Source of the DNA: Daphnia carinata
Lineage: Eukaryota; Arthropoda; Branchiopoda; Diplostraca; Daphniidae
Direction of reading: 5' to 3'
Length of the DNA stretch: 57,500 nt
NCBI RefSeq assembly: GCF_022539665.2
Contig: NC_081337.1
Location: 460,239-517,738 of the forward strand
The notes under the pieces were generated by a model, which was not told where the DNA came from, did not search any database, and saw only the letters and a list, made by a program, of their open reading frames with translations. Positions 11,201 through 23,139 of the stretch are shown here, piece after piece (positions within the stretch are counted from its first letter, which is position 1; each line of letters starts with the position of its first letter). Both the position numbers and the translations under genes were made by a program.

Positions 11201-14200
11201 TACTGGTATCGTAGCTTTTTGCTTTATAGGTCCCACCAAAGCATTCAGCTTCTAGGGTTGTATCATTCATTTCAAATTCTTCAACTGTCGTATCGTTGAA
11301 TTTCAGCCATCGATTACGAGAAGTGCTGTCCGAACGCTTCCTTTCTTTGATAAACGAATAATAATGTCCCGCGCTAGCTTGCCCACTGTGTACAACGACA
11401 CCGACGAGCTCATAGTTGCTTGACGACATTCGGGTACTCTTTAAAGTTAGGCTGTTGCGATTCTTGGAGGAAGACGTTAAAGTTACATCCACACTAGGAC
11501 TGTCAGTTCGTTCTCGCTCTTGGATGCCTTCTGACGTGTACGGTGCCATATCTAAATCCCACGGAAACTACAGAGGAAAGAAAAAAATCTTGTAATTAAC
11601 CTTATGATTTCGAAAATGACAAACCAACCTGAAAATAATCATCAAACTTGAGGGACCTTCCCGCATCCCAGTCATAGTAGAAACGCTTAAGTTGAATTAC
11701 CAAGGTTGATGGCAGTGTTTTAATACACATGCGTTTAACCGTGTTCCTCTATTTTGGAAACCAAATGTTAAAAAATTTACGTAACGGACAACTAAATGTT
11801 TTTCATTATTTACCTTCACGCCACACTCTTCACAAAAGTAGGCATTATCCCCTTCTAAAAGTTCTCCTTTAACAAACTGCTCTAGTGAGTCTACCAGATT
11901 GTGGCTCTTTACAGTAAGATTCAAAGCAAGGAAGATTTGCTCTCGTTCGTATCGATGCGGGCATTCTTTGCAGATCATTTGGTCGCTGAAAACGCCACCA
12001 AGCGTGTTTTGAAAAAGTCTTTCACGTCCAATTTTAAAAAGGTGCTCATCAATGCTGTCGGCCAAGTGCGTGAAGAATTCAAAAGAGTCTTGCTGTTCAC
12101 GAACGTTAACTGGTTGACCACGAAGTCGTAAGCAACGCCAAAACTTCTCAGGGACATAGTGTTGCAGCTTAGAATCCTAAATAGTGAGAAAATGAAAATT
12201 TTTATGCATAAACAAGGAAACGAAAATCGTGGTAGATACCTGCAAGTGCCCCATGACCATTTGGAACTGAAAAAAAAGTGTGTCTTCATCGGAATCTTCG
12301 TCTTCGATAGCCAAAAGGCTTTCTTTGAGGCCTGGGATGAGAAGGAGTTGCTGGATAACTGAATTCATATAACAAGTTGCTCCTGCATTTTTTAACCCCA
12401 CATAATTACAAGTAGCTCGACCTTCCACAGCTGGTTCGAACTAGATTTCATATATAAATCATTAGTAAAATGTTTTATCGCGGCAAAGTTGTTTTTATTG
12501 CGCCTATAGCATTAATTTTTCCCTCGGGTAAGCGAAGAGCGAGCAAAGAGCGGTAAGTGAAACTTCCCTCTACTTTGCTAACCCGAGAAAAAGGTATGCA
12601 GATCGTAACATACAATTCGTCAATGTGTACAATACATAAAAAGATAGACTTACCTCAAATTCTTTCGCTAAATCTGGGTTGAATCTATGATGCATTGATA
12701 TTAACTGTTTGACGATGGCTTCAAGATTTTCTCTGCAGTCAAACACCAATTCAATGATTAATGCGTACGCCGCAAGTCTCGATTCCGCTTGACTGCATTT
12801 CGGATTGATATTCGTGGGCGTGGATAAGAAGCTGGAGCGCTTCAATCCCTCAGCGATTAATTTCGACGCCGGGAAAAGGTATTGGTTAAGAAGGTCAGGA
12901 ATCAAAAAAGTTTTCCTGCTTCTTTTCGATTTACCTAAAATATGAAGAAATTTGCGTTAGGACATAAATTAATCGCTAAATTATTGTGAAACTAAAGAGG
13001 AAATAGGAGCTTAAATGTCGAAGATTTCAGTACATGCTGGATAAATTATGATCGGTATTAGTATTTGGTATTAGTATTTATCTTTCATTTTAAAAACAAT
13101 GTTGCCATTGTACTTACGCCTTCGCAATTTAGCAGTCCTCTCACCACATTCAAATGGCCAGCCAACAAAGCATTATCAGCTTGTTCCATTTCGTTGGAAT
13201 AGGTTCCACTATACGGAGTAAAATTTGATAACCATGCAACTTCATCGTTGAGCATCGATACAGCCACAAGCCCTAAACTGCGCTGATCAGCTGAAGACAG
13301 TGATGATAACAAGCGACAGCGTAGATTAAAATATTGACTACACTGCGCTAGAAGTCGCTGGGATGCCCCTCGCGTGGTACAAGATGTTATCCATAGTGGA
13401 ACTGGGGCCTTAACTAATATCTGGATTTTCGGTAAAACAATTTTTCACTTCATAAGCTTGTCTATGACAAAATAATTTCAAGAACTCTTACCTGAGTTAG
13501 CGAATGCTTACTAAATTGATTTTGTGCTTGGCTGAGTCTGAAAAACAGAGCCGAAGCTTTGTCTCTCACCTCTGAACTGGCACAACCAAGAAGAATGTCG
13601 ATAATGAAATCTGAATGAACAAAATATAAAATGAAGGCAATTTAGCTGTTAAGAATTTACGCAAGTGCTAGAAAATGCTTACCTTTTACGTATGGGAAGG
13701 AGAAAAATGCCGTTAGCTCTTTCGTGCCACGCACTTCCAGGCACGTAATCAACAATTCAAGAGCTTCACAGGCTATAAGAACATCTTTACTGCAGAGTTC
13801 TTTGTTCGACGCACAAATACCAAAATATAGCCCCGCAGTGTCTGTATCACCACAGCTGCTAGTGCTACTCGTGCTACCCGTGCTACTCTGACGACTTCTT
13901 CTACCAGGATTCGATTGAGACGATGGGATGCTACAATTGCTGCCAGCGCCACTTTCGCCTGTGCCACCAAAGTCTTTGTTTGGTAGAGAGGATGATCCAG
14001 GTGCTGCAGCCAGGTACAACTTCCCTGCAGCGGCTGCCCAACAGACGCGGACGAAGCAAGAAATCATGTCTAGGAATTCGGCCTCGCTCAGAGTTTGCAA
14101 CACCTGCAAAGCTGCTTTAGCCGTCTCTAAGGAAGTTTCTTTCACGGGGCTACAGGAAAAGCTCAACGAAGTGGTGACGGATTGCAACTTTATAGGCGAA

Positions 14201-17200
14201 AGCTGAATTTTCATCGGTGTTGTCTGGCGCATAGGAGAAATTTTCGTGGGCGTCATTTTGGTTGGCGTTAATTGTAACTTTGAGGAGTCATTTGCGATTT
14301 CGTTGCCATGCTTGAAGCCGCCTCATCCACTTCCCCACACAACAAAAAACGTGCCAACTGTAACGCAATTAGACAGCAACCCTGTCGAATTTCATAATTT
14401 ACATCTTGAGAAAAATAGTCTTTGCGGAGAACACGAGACACAAAGTTCAGTCCACAAGCTGACAGAAATTCTTGCTTGAAGACATTACTGTTGTTCACCG
14501 CAGTACTGTCGAAGAACGTTGGCATTAACCGCCCGGATAGAACCTAGGATTCACAAGAGTTGTAACATCTATATTCAAGACATGGCAAAAATTTCAGCTA
14601 CTAACCTCAAGATTATAAAGTACTCGAAATGGAGACATGGATGGGGCAGTCGGATTTAATAAACCTCGAAGCATATCTTCCACAGATTCCTTGGAATCAT
14701 TTTTATCTACAGGAAGATGATGGGGAATACGCCGAAGCTCGCAGAACGTATAGTACTAACATCCGCCCAGCCTGTGGGACACAGGAAAAGCGCAGGTATG
14801 CCTAAAAAGTAAAAAAACACCCCTTATTGCTAAAAATCAAAAATCTAAAAAAGAAAAACAGGAAAAAGAAGAAACGAAAACTAAAGCAAAGAGGATGAAT
14901 GTATGGTACTTTTTGTCGGAGACGTCGCGATCGCTGCATGTCCCAAAATATTCGACCCACTTCCACGCACAGGAGGTGTCAAGGTACTCGGGTTACTGGC
15001 ATTCAAGGCAACGGAAGGCCGTGGACGCTTATCGGCGTCATACGAGGCGGCGGTCGAGAAAGCAGAAGCAGCAGAACGTCTTGAAGCAACCTTTTCCGTA
15101 TCTCAGCACCGCTGGATCTGTTGGAACAAACGCAACAGTTTCCGAATAGTTTCTTGAATTCTGGTAATCACAAATAAGGGCGATAAGTACCTATAGTAGG
15201 TTAATGCCAATATGGTTTATTACTTTAAATCATTAATTTCTGAGAGTTGATAAAGCATGGTGAAGACTTGACCACCATTAGCCAAACGATGCCAGGTAAG
15301 GATCGCTCTTGTTCTATGTGGAAAGACATGCGAGCAGCAGATGTATTGGAAGTGCAAGCAGCAGCAGCCTCCCTCCATTTCGTTTTCCTGCTTCTGGCGA
15401 CAAAGCTCCAACAACTGGGGATGGGGTGCTAGGTAGTTCATCCCAATTTTCTTTCAACTGAGGTCACAGCAAGATGCAATGCATGAAATAACGAAATGAA
15501 ATTGTGCCTCAACCTGAGGGTTCAGCGTATACCTCAGTCAGCTGTGCACCACTTGACACAGCACCAGGCCTGATGCTGATTTGTAACCCAAGTTTGTTTG
15601 TCCAAAGAACCTAGTTGACTCAGTGATTTTTGTTCCCGACCTAGTTGCAAAACGTAGACGGCGGGTTCACCAGTTGGCACTATCGCATTTGAAGTATCCT
15701 AATCACTTGTTTCTGAGTTACCTAGGATAGAGGGACGATCACCAATGACTAACATTAGCTGTTCAGCATTCAGGCGTAGAAGGGAAGCTATTTTTGTTTT
15801 ACCGCCCATACAGTTTCATGGCTATGGACCTATTAACGATCTTTGTTTTTTCACAACTTGGAACTTGACTATTACATGGTCCTAAAAATTTTTTTACCAA
15901 TAAATCAATGTCCGTTTTTGAGTCTTCGGTTTTTATATGCAACCCTAATGGTTCCCCTTTGAATGATAGTCCATGAGGTAGAATTGTCCTTGGAGCTAGG
16001 GTGGCTTTCTTCAATGACACTTATATGTTTCTCCACTAGTTCCAACAGTCGCCTGATGTGCTGGAGACAGCCAGATCTAGAAAGAAAAAGAGATGCATCA
16101 AAAACAGTCCTATGATACGGATGCATTTCCCGATCTGATTACTTTTTATCAGGTGCCAATGACTTTAACTGAGCCAATGCCCAATGGTAAGGTGGATTTC
16201 CGTAGCTTTGGAACAGGGAACTTTGAGTTTCTAGCCGCTTGTAGCAATCATTAATAAATTTCCTATGCAACACCGCAGGATCTTTCTTCAACCGAGGTGC
16301 AAGATGCGATATGAAGATATCCAAAATGTGTGTCATGGCTTCCTTGGCTAAATCTTCATTTGGAGACTCCAAGGCAACATAAAATAATCAGTACCAACTG
16401 GATAATTTATACACCATCTATTACAGAACCAAAAAATAAATCATTGGCGACCCCTGTTATGTACAACACCTATTGTTACTACCGCGCCTTCAAACCTTCG
16501 CATTTTACCATCTGACACATTTACAGATTCGAAAACGTTTTTACGCATTCAAATCCTTTCAGTAAGATGAACAGGGTCACTTTTTAAGATTTTTTCTCGA
16601 AATAGAGCACTTTGTGTATCAGGCTGCATGTCACCCAAGCAGGATGCAAACCACTGGAAACAACACTGTGAAATAAATTGAGCAGGGGTAAATATACGTT
16701 AGAATTATTATAAATATTTCTAGCAGTGAAGTAAACGAACCTCTCTGTCGGCTTCACATCCATCTGGATTCGTTACAAGAACGTCCCACATCTCCTTACA
16801 CCGAGCCCATGGAAGATATAAGTCAGCTTCTTTCAAAAGCATTTGCAACAAATCAAGATGTGCCTGAACAAGTTGCCAATGTCGTGGCCATATCTTGTAT
16901 CTACAATCATTCTTGGGTTAACGATTTGCACAAAAGTTTGGCTGAAGCAACAGCCTGTAGATGACGATTTTCCAAGGAGACTATGAAGTTTAACAATTTC
17001 GTATTTGCTTGTTCCACTCAGCCAAGGCTGTTTCATCTGGGTTTGTGGTAGGTTCCACTTCCTTTGATAAGTGCTTCAAGCTACATTCAACAAATGCCGA
17101 AGCAGTGGAAGTGTACCCTACAAAAATGGAAATAAATGAAGCATAATATTTAATATTAAAATAGTTAACAAACGAATCACGCTCATTTTTTTTCAATCCG

Positions 17201-19586
17201 CGAAAAACAAATTACCTGATTCCCTTTTTCAAATCGTCGATACAGCAGCGTAAAACGTATGTTTTTTCTCAATTTGCTCCTTGTTCGGTATTTCCGCCAA
17301 CACACTCAAATGTTCATCAAAGACTCTCTCTACCATTAGTGACACGGTCCGGCATAGCGGGCCGAATCCCATAACGTTTCCAATATTTTCGAACCGGTTT
17401 TGATACTCGACCTCTTTCCCTAGCTGTCCAAGAAAGCTGAGTAGCTTTCTCGCATTCGATCATTCGAGTTGCGCTGCCATTTCTATAGAAAACATTTACA
17501 ACCATTTTTCAAGACATTAATTAGTGTTACCACATTTTGCTTTATTATTTCTTATCTATTATTAATTTTTTTTTTTTTTAGTAATCTAGTTATGGAGTTT
17601 GAAATGCAATCCTCTTGTAACAAGAAACCATAATAGTAAACTAATATCAGGGATAGCAATAACAGTAGTTGACAACCGTAATAAGGCAAATTTTACCTCT
17701 TGGACAAGAAGCAACAAATGATCCAATTGTGCCGGTGCGAGCTTTGGGGCGGCCGCAGCTAGAACACTGTGAAGATTATCGACAACATGAAAACTTTTTC
17801 TCCCATAGCCCAGATTTGGCTCAGTTCATCGGAGCTTAGGCGTGGGCCCAAAAAATTCGACAAGGCCTAGGTATAAAGTTGGTCTACAGTAAGCAAAATG
17901 GTAGAAGAAGAAAGAAAAAAACAAAACATTAGCTAACCTTTAATTCGATCGGTGTACTGTACATGATCAATATTGCCTTCAAGAGCAACGGACAACACCT
18001 GATGATCGGACAACCATTCCGCCAACTGGTCTCCAGGAATTGAAGACTTCTTTGGTGATGTGGATTCCGCTTCTTCAACCAGCTTTGATACCTCCTGTAA
18101 AATAAAACATAGTTATCTTTTGAATTAAGTTGCTGGTATCTCAGTAACGAAGAAGAAAGGAAAAATTACTTTTAGGGCATTCATCCGTGTGCTAAAATGA
18201 GGTGTTTTCAACATACGCAATATAACTTCAAGGCGGATGTTGTTCATCCTGTCAGCAAGATCAGGCCACAAACACTTGCAGAGTAACTTTAATGCAACCA
18301 GCAGTTCAAGAACAGCTCCAATATCCTGAAACAAAAATTCTTATAAAATTTTCCTACAAAAGAATGTTAGCTTAACGGCCTAGTTGAGCTAACCTTGTTC
18401 TTTAAATCTTTTTCATCTAATTTAGTAACATGATTAAGGGCTTGATTCAGGCACTTCGTCAACATTGGACACACAGCCGACGGGTTCAGTAATTCAGCAC
18501 AGTTTCCCAATGGTCTTAATATTGCTGACATAGAAACAGGATCTAAATCATCTTCAAAACTATCTTGAATCATTCCAAATCCATTCTTTGCTCCAAAATG
18601 ATTCAGAAGATCTACAAGCCAGCCATAAGGGTCCTTCAAAACAAACAAAGATTTGTAAACTGGCCCTTTTCAACTTACACAAGACAATCAAAAACATAAC
18701 AACAAAAAAAGGGTTGATACAATACAGAAATTACTTGGTTAAAATTTTCAGGGGATCTTGCAAATATTTCCCCTGGACCAAACAAATCTTCCCAATGCTT
18801 TTCTTCACTTTGCTGTCCTTTATTCTTGCAATTCCATTCACAATCCAAATCACAGGCCAATGTAAACACCTGATTAAGCATTTGAACAGGAACTGGTTTG
18901 TGCTTCATACGAACAACAAGAAGATCAACAAATAGCTCCAGCATAATAAGATTCCCTTTTGGATTTCAGAGTTCCATCTTTGCACTGCTGTAGAATTTAG
19001 TAATTTTCTGAATGCTTCAGGCATGCATTTATTTAGAAACCTCTGCATGTTTTCATCATTCTCTCCAAAACCTTCATTGAATTAAAAAAGTGAGTAAAAC
19101 TAACAAAAATGAAAAAAAAAAAATGTAGAGAAAATTTTAGCTGAATACCTTCTTCTATCAGCTTTGTGGCAGCTGCAAGGCATTTGTGTAAACTTTCATC
19201 TTTCTTGTAGGGTATAGACCATTGGTCTGTAAAGACCCTTGACTCCAACTCATACAGGTGGGTTTCAGGAAAGCCATCATTTCCACTCTAGGAGTTATAA
19301 ATTTAAGTTTTAGGAAACAAATAAAATGTTTGCAAAAAGAAAATTTCACTTCAGCCACAGATGTATCTTCACTTGATCCTTTAGAAACACCAGCTACCTC
19401 TTTCATATCAACATCAATATTTAAATCACTAACAGGCCCATAGGAAGACACAGATTGATCGTTGGTGAGAATGGCAACAGCTTCATTCAAATCATTTTTT
19501 GATAAACGCAGTGCCCTTTTAATTTCCCCAATGTCTGGAAATCCCATGGCCATTAAGGTGCTGATATTTTCATCTTCGACGTCCAT
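8239..19586 (-). CDS. Usp24: Ubiquitin-specific protease 24 homologue, multi-exon
   Basis: A very large C19 deubiquitinase matching human USP24 along its whole length. The start at 19586 opens a UBA domain ('LMAMGFPDIGEIKRAL'). Exons include 19350-19586, 19149-19287, 18735-19071, 18394-18633, 18170-18325, 17938-18094, 17697-17866, 17216-17482, 16741-17117, then the 14.2-16.7 kb middle, catalytic exons 12240-12440 and 11814-12176, and the last two, 8477-8718 and 8239-8409. Landmarks in family order include 'LESRVFTDQWSIPYKKDES', 'RTILPHGLSFKG' and 'QYFNLRCRLL'. The stop is TAA at 8239-8241. Introns are short. Several exons (about 17.8, 17.4, 17.26, 18.9 and 14.28 kb) need 1-2 base corrections in homopolymers to stay in frame. 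The large size and the conserved tail argue for orthology to USP24 over USP9X or USP34. Confidence 0.93.
10846..12440 (-). other. Usp24: USP catalytic core of Usp24
   Basis: These exons hold the peptidase C19 domain. The Cys box reads 'VGLKNAGATCYMNSVIQQL' (nucleophile Cys after 'GAT'), exon 12240-12440. A zinc-ribbon-like pair 'CKECPHRY' and 'YFCEECGVK' sits in 11814-12176. The His box reads 'GVVVHSGQASAGHYYSF' with 'WLKFNDTTVEEF' following, in about 11200-11568. All catalytic residues are present, so the encoded enzyme should be active if the flanking frame breaks are sequencing artefacts. Confidence 0.92.
11119..11137. repeat. (CA)n microsatellite in Usp24 intron
   Basis: About nine uninterrupted AC dinucleotides lie in an intron between two catalytic-domain exons. 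Confidence 0.9.
14700..15790 (-). other. Poorly conserved middle of Usp24
   Basis: Between the conserved 'SMSPFRVLYNLE' exon (about 14630-14760) and the ubiquitin-like-domain exons (from about 15800) the - strand reads in short open pieces only. The corresponding part of USP24 is Ser-rich and variable. I could not define exon edges here. Confidence 0.4.
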
Positions 19587-20339
19587 GACGTCTTCTCTTC
19601 GGCGTTTTAAAATTTTTATTGTTTATCTGGGGATTAAGCACATCTAAAAATTAGAATAACAGATGTGTAGGATGAGTGGTTTTTAAGAACTCTGCACATC
19701 TTGTCATTTTTTTGTTTTTTTGTCTGTTTTTCTTCTCTTTCTTTTTTTGTCTTACTACGATCACAAGAGGCACGAACTCCTTGGCGGAGCTTTTTGAAAA
19801 TCTTCTATACACATAGGCTAAACGGCATGGAGGAGTGGCAAACAAATGTTATGGTCCACAATGTACAAACGCGCCCTCTCTGATTGCTGTGGAGGCTGAC
19901 ATCTTTGCCAAATGTTGCCAGCTCTTTCCTTTTTCTGTCTGTCTTTATAGCGAGCGCCCTTGCTTCTATCGGGTCGCGTCATTTTGGTTTTCGGTGCGGT
20001 TCTTCCAGATCACAGATGGTCCGTATTTCAGCCCATGGGTAAGCAGACCTAAACCAGGTTAAGATTTTTAAAAAGTACGTATTGTTTTGACTCAACTCTA
20101 AGAACCGATTACACGGAGCTACAGCTGATTATATTAAAAGTTTACCACCCGAGCATGTAAACGTCCAGTATTTTTTGTTGAAAAACTTTTAAAGAAAATC
20201 AGGGAAAAGGGAACAACTCAGCGAATAACTTAGATTTTCTAGCACTAGATGCCGCGAACCCTAATGCAATGTCAAAATCGAAAAAATCGCGAAAAAAAAC
20301 ATTTTTTTCACAGATATATATATGGCAATCCGTTTTACC
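19587..20339. other. Intergenic, upstream of Usp24
   Basis: No gene is seen. The Usp24 promoter and 5' UTR must lie at the left of this stretch. A T-rich run sits at about 19700-19760. Short open stretches on + have no start context or homology I recognise. Confidence 0.5.
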
Positions 20340-20772
20340 CAGACTTGCCGTCCGATTATTTCTTGGGCGATTATCGGTAACCGTCGATAATCGCGCAAAA
20401 AAAATAATCGGCGATCATTCGTCTGTTGAAAAAATTTTATTTTCGATTAAATTTTAGCAATTGTTTTTCCGATTATTTTTGGACGCCATCTAGCAGCAAG
20501 GAAATAACTTGCCATTGTTTCAATTGAAATAAGTGAACATTTCAAAAAAGCGTCTGCTAGAAAAGTGACACAGCTATGAGTAGACTTTCATATAGTTTCA
20601 TCTGCGGTTCATAGATGTCGCCAAATAATCGAAAAATAATCGCGATTAAAAAATAATTTCTTTTCACTTTAATCGCCGATTTCGATTATTTTAAAATAAT
20701 TTGATCACCGATTAAAATATTAATCGAAATCGCAATTGCGATTAATTTTCAATCGCGATTACGGCAGGTCTG
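20340..20772. mobile_element. 433-bp hAT-family MITE
   Basis: It starts 'cagacttgccgtccgatt' and ends 'cgattacggcaggtctg', the same ends as the full hAT at 27638. Perfect 8-bp target duplications 'gttttacc' flank it (20332-20339 and 20773-20780). The interior has no coding capacity and consists largely of 'aatcgcgatt'-type subterminal motifs, so it is a non-autonomous derivative that the family's transposase could have moved. Confidence 0.92.
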
Positions 20773-20780
20773 GTTTTACC

Positions 20781-22028
20781 CCCCCTCCAAAAAAAAAGAA
20801 AATTTCGGCCTTTTTTTCTTTTTTACAGCTATGGCCATCTATCGGCCAGATTCCTATTTAATTTTCTAAATACAACTTAACTCATTCTAGCCAAATAAGT
20901 ATATAATTTTTTAAATGAATAACTTTATTTGAATAAAATATAAGTACACAGTAATTATTTTGTTTTATTCTACTTACTTAACTTAGTTATTATTACTATT
21001 AACTATTATCTTTCCATTTCTTACTGGAGCAAATATAATGAATGTAATTCTAATAACAATTAGAATGATTGCGTGTTTTAGGTATAAATAATATGTTTGA
21101 GTAACATAAAATTGATATTGTGTATTATTTTCACACCGCAACAACCAACAACGACTTATATTACTCAAACCATTTTAATAACAATGAGGATAATTGCTTG
21201 TTTTAGGTAGAAATAATATGTTTGAGTAATATAAAGTCGTTATTAGCGTAACACGCGTAAAAAATATTTTAATTTTGTAAGCGCCGCGCCAGTTTTGGCA
21301 TCTTCCAGTCGGGGTAGTAAGCAAACCCTTGCACAAGTTAATATTAAAATATTTTCTTGGTTAAATATAATAAAAATAAATTAAAATGTTATTGGTCAAT
21401 CGAGGAATAGTTTCCCTCTCTTCTCCCTCAAATCAAACAAAATGTCACGATAATTTATAGTAAAATTAGAGAAAAACTGTAATGAAAGGGGAGATTAGGG
21501 TAGTCTATAGGCAAGCCTATAGGCCAAGCTCGTGTTGCTGCATGGAAAATTCCATGCTTTTTGCATTGTGAAAGGTCTGCTTAATTAACAGATTATAATT
21601 AACATTTAGTAATGCTGAATAATATCCCCGAAAATAATTTTTAATTTCGTATAACACTGAGTCGTTTGGAATTTCGGTGCGGCTACGGGTTCTACTACGT
21701 TTGCCCCGATTTTTACCTCTATTCTTCCCCAGAAATTTAACACCTGCTACAGCTACGAAAACAACCCCACACGGCACGACGGGCTTCTCAGTACCTCTGC
21801 AGAACTTCCTACTTTCCTCCTCAGTCTTCTCCATAACCGTCCTAAATTCCTCTTAGAACCCTCTTTTTGGTTGCCTGGTAGCTGCCTGACAGGCTCGTCA
21901 GTCCCTCTTACATCATCCTCAGCTAGTACCTAGAACCTTCCATGATGAAAAAAATTTTGTGACATATGTCTTCGATATACCCAGCGGCTTTATATACGTT
22001 TTATAGCATTAATGTAATTAATTAATAT
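20781..22028. other. Non-coding, AT-rich, with a local repeat
   Basis: No gene is seen. A direct repeat of about 58 bp (21053-21110 and 21177-21234, sharing 'aataatatgtttgagtaa') and an inverted copy of 'acgacttatattactcaaac' near 21150 and 21220 suggest a decayed small element. ORFs on either strand are short and lack coding character. Confidence 0.45.
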
Positions 22029-22183
22029 TGTAGCAGTATGTTGTATTGACGGTTCACAAGACTAAGACTGAGACCTGATACACGGCCACGGGGGACTATA
22101 TAAGGGGAAAACACTGACGTCACACGTCCGGGTAGCATTGCATACTAACCGGATCACATAACGTGGTCATTGACCACGTGACA
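22029..22183 (-). repeat. 3' LTR
   Basis: 155 bp, begins TGTAG and ends GTGACA on +. It contains 'ctatataag', a perfect CRE 'tgacgtca' and a 19-bp palindrome 'acgtggtcattgaccacgt'. Confidence 0.93.
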
Positions 22184-22193
22184 TCCCCCCTCT
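22184..22193 (-). promoter_or_regulatory. Polypurine tract
   Basis: On - the run AGAGGGGGGA directly abuts the start of the 3' LTR, the expected place for plus-strand priming in reverse transcription. Confidence 0.8.
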
Positions 22194-22320
22194 AGCTGCA
22201 TTCGTCCCCGAATGCATTACTAAAAAACAAACAACACAAAAAAAGGTATAAACCGAAAGAAAACCGGGGACACTGCTACATGGTACAGGCCACATGACAC
22301 CCCCCCCCACAAAAAAATCA

Positions 22321-23139
22321 TCCTCATGCCAGATGCTCAAGGGACGATTCCAGCTTGCGCAGTGTCGTCAAGCAAGCCTCTTCATGCGCTGCCATACGAT
22401 TGTCTATTTCCGTAAGGCAATGCATGGTACTCCACCGCCGCGCGCGTCGCTTCTCAGCTTCTTCCTCGACGAACTCCTCCACCATCCGTAGGCGTTCCCG
22501 AAGGTCGGCCATATTAACGTCTCCTTTTCTCCCCCGGCACCACTGGATACTGCACACAGCCACACTGACCATAAACAACGCTGCTCCCACACCCCATAGC
22601 TCGAATGGATATTTAAGATGTTCCGCTGCTCGTTTTTCCCTCTCCGAGTCGTCTACTTACAAAGCACGGATAGTTTTACCAAAACTAGCTGCGTTCGTCA
22701 GACTAACGCCGATCCGTTTCAAGGACGCCTCTAATGAAGCCTACAGCGATGAGTTCGTAGATTTCACGCTCGTCATGCTTCCTTGTTGTTGGGCGTCTGT
22801 AGCTACAGCCCAATTTACCCCTTCTAGACGTGGCACAAAGTCGTTCCCCATCCTAGTGGATGATAACGAGTGTTGCCTACTGGCCTGCAAAATCCACTCA
22901 TCAGTTTGAATGGAGCAACCGTGTGGGATTTCGACAATGCCGACCAACGGCAGCTCTGCTCTCGAAGAATCCCTTGAATCTGTCTGTTGAGGACACTCCA
23001 TTTACAAGAGAGCGTAGATTATTCATTGATACTGCCCATCTCCGGTGGCCCAGGTAAATGGCTTCAGGTCCTCTCCATTCTACTACAACATGATCGCACT
23101 CCGTCTTCTTTTTGTCAGTATCCTGCAGAAACAGCGCCA
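22321..23139 (-). pseudogene. Env-like 3' region of the retrotransposon (truncated)
   Basis: Downstream of integrase on - are overlapping open pieces in different frames (about 22901-23143, 22741-23001 and 22324-22590). The last has a hydrophobic segment of roughly 17-20 residues followed by a basic/charged tail and a short coiled-coil-like stretch, as expected for the membrane anchor and cytoplasmic tail of an envelope-like protein in errantivirus-type elements. The N-terminal part, any cleavage site and the signal peptide are missing, apparently in the same deletion that removed the integrase C-terminus. Non-functional. Confidence 0.55.

Noticed and set aside
13773-14206. + strand ORFs of 65-92 residues and an alternative - frame
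   Set aside because: They overlap a Usp24 exon whose - frame matches the family ('VCWAAAAGKLYLAAAP').
18588-18935. 115-residue + ORF
   Set aside because: Complement of two conserved Usp24 exons and their intron.
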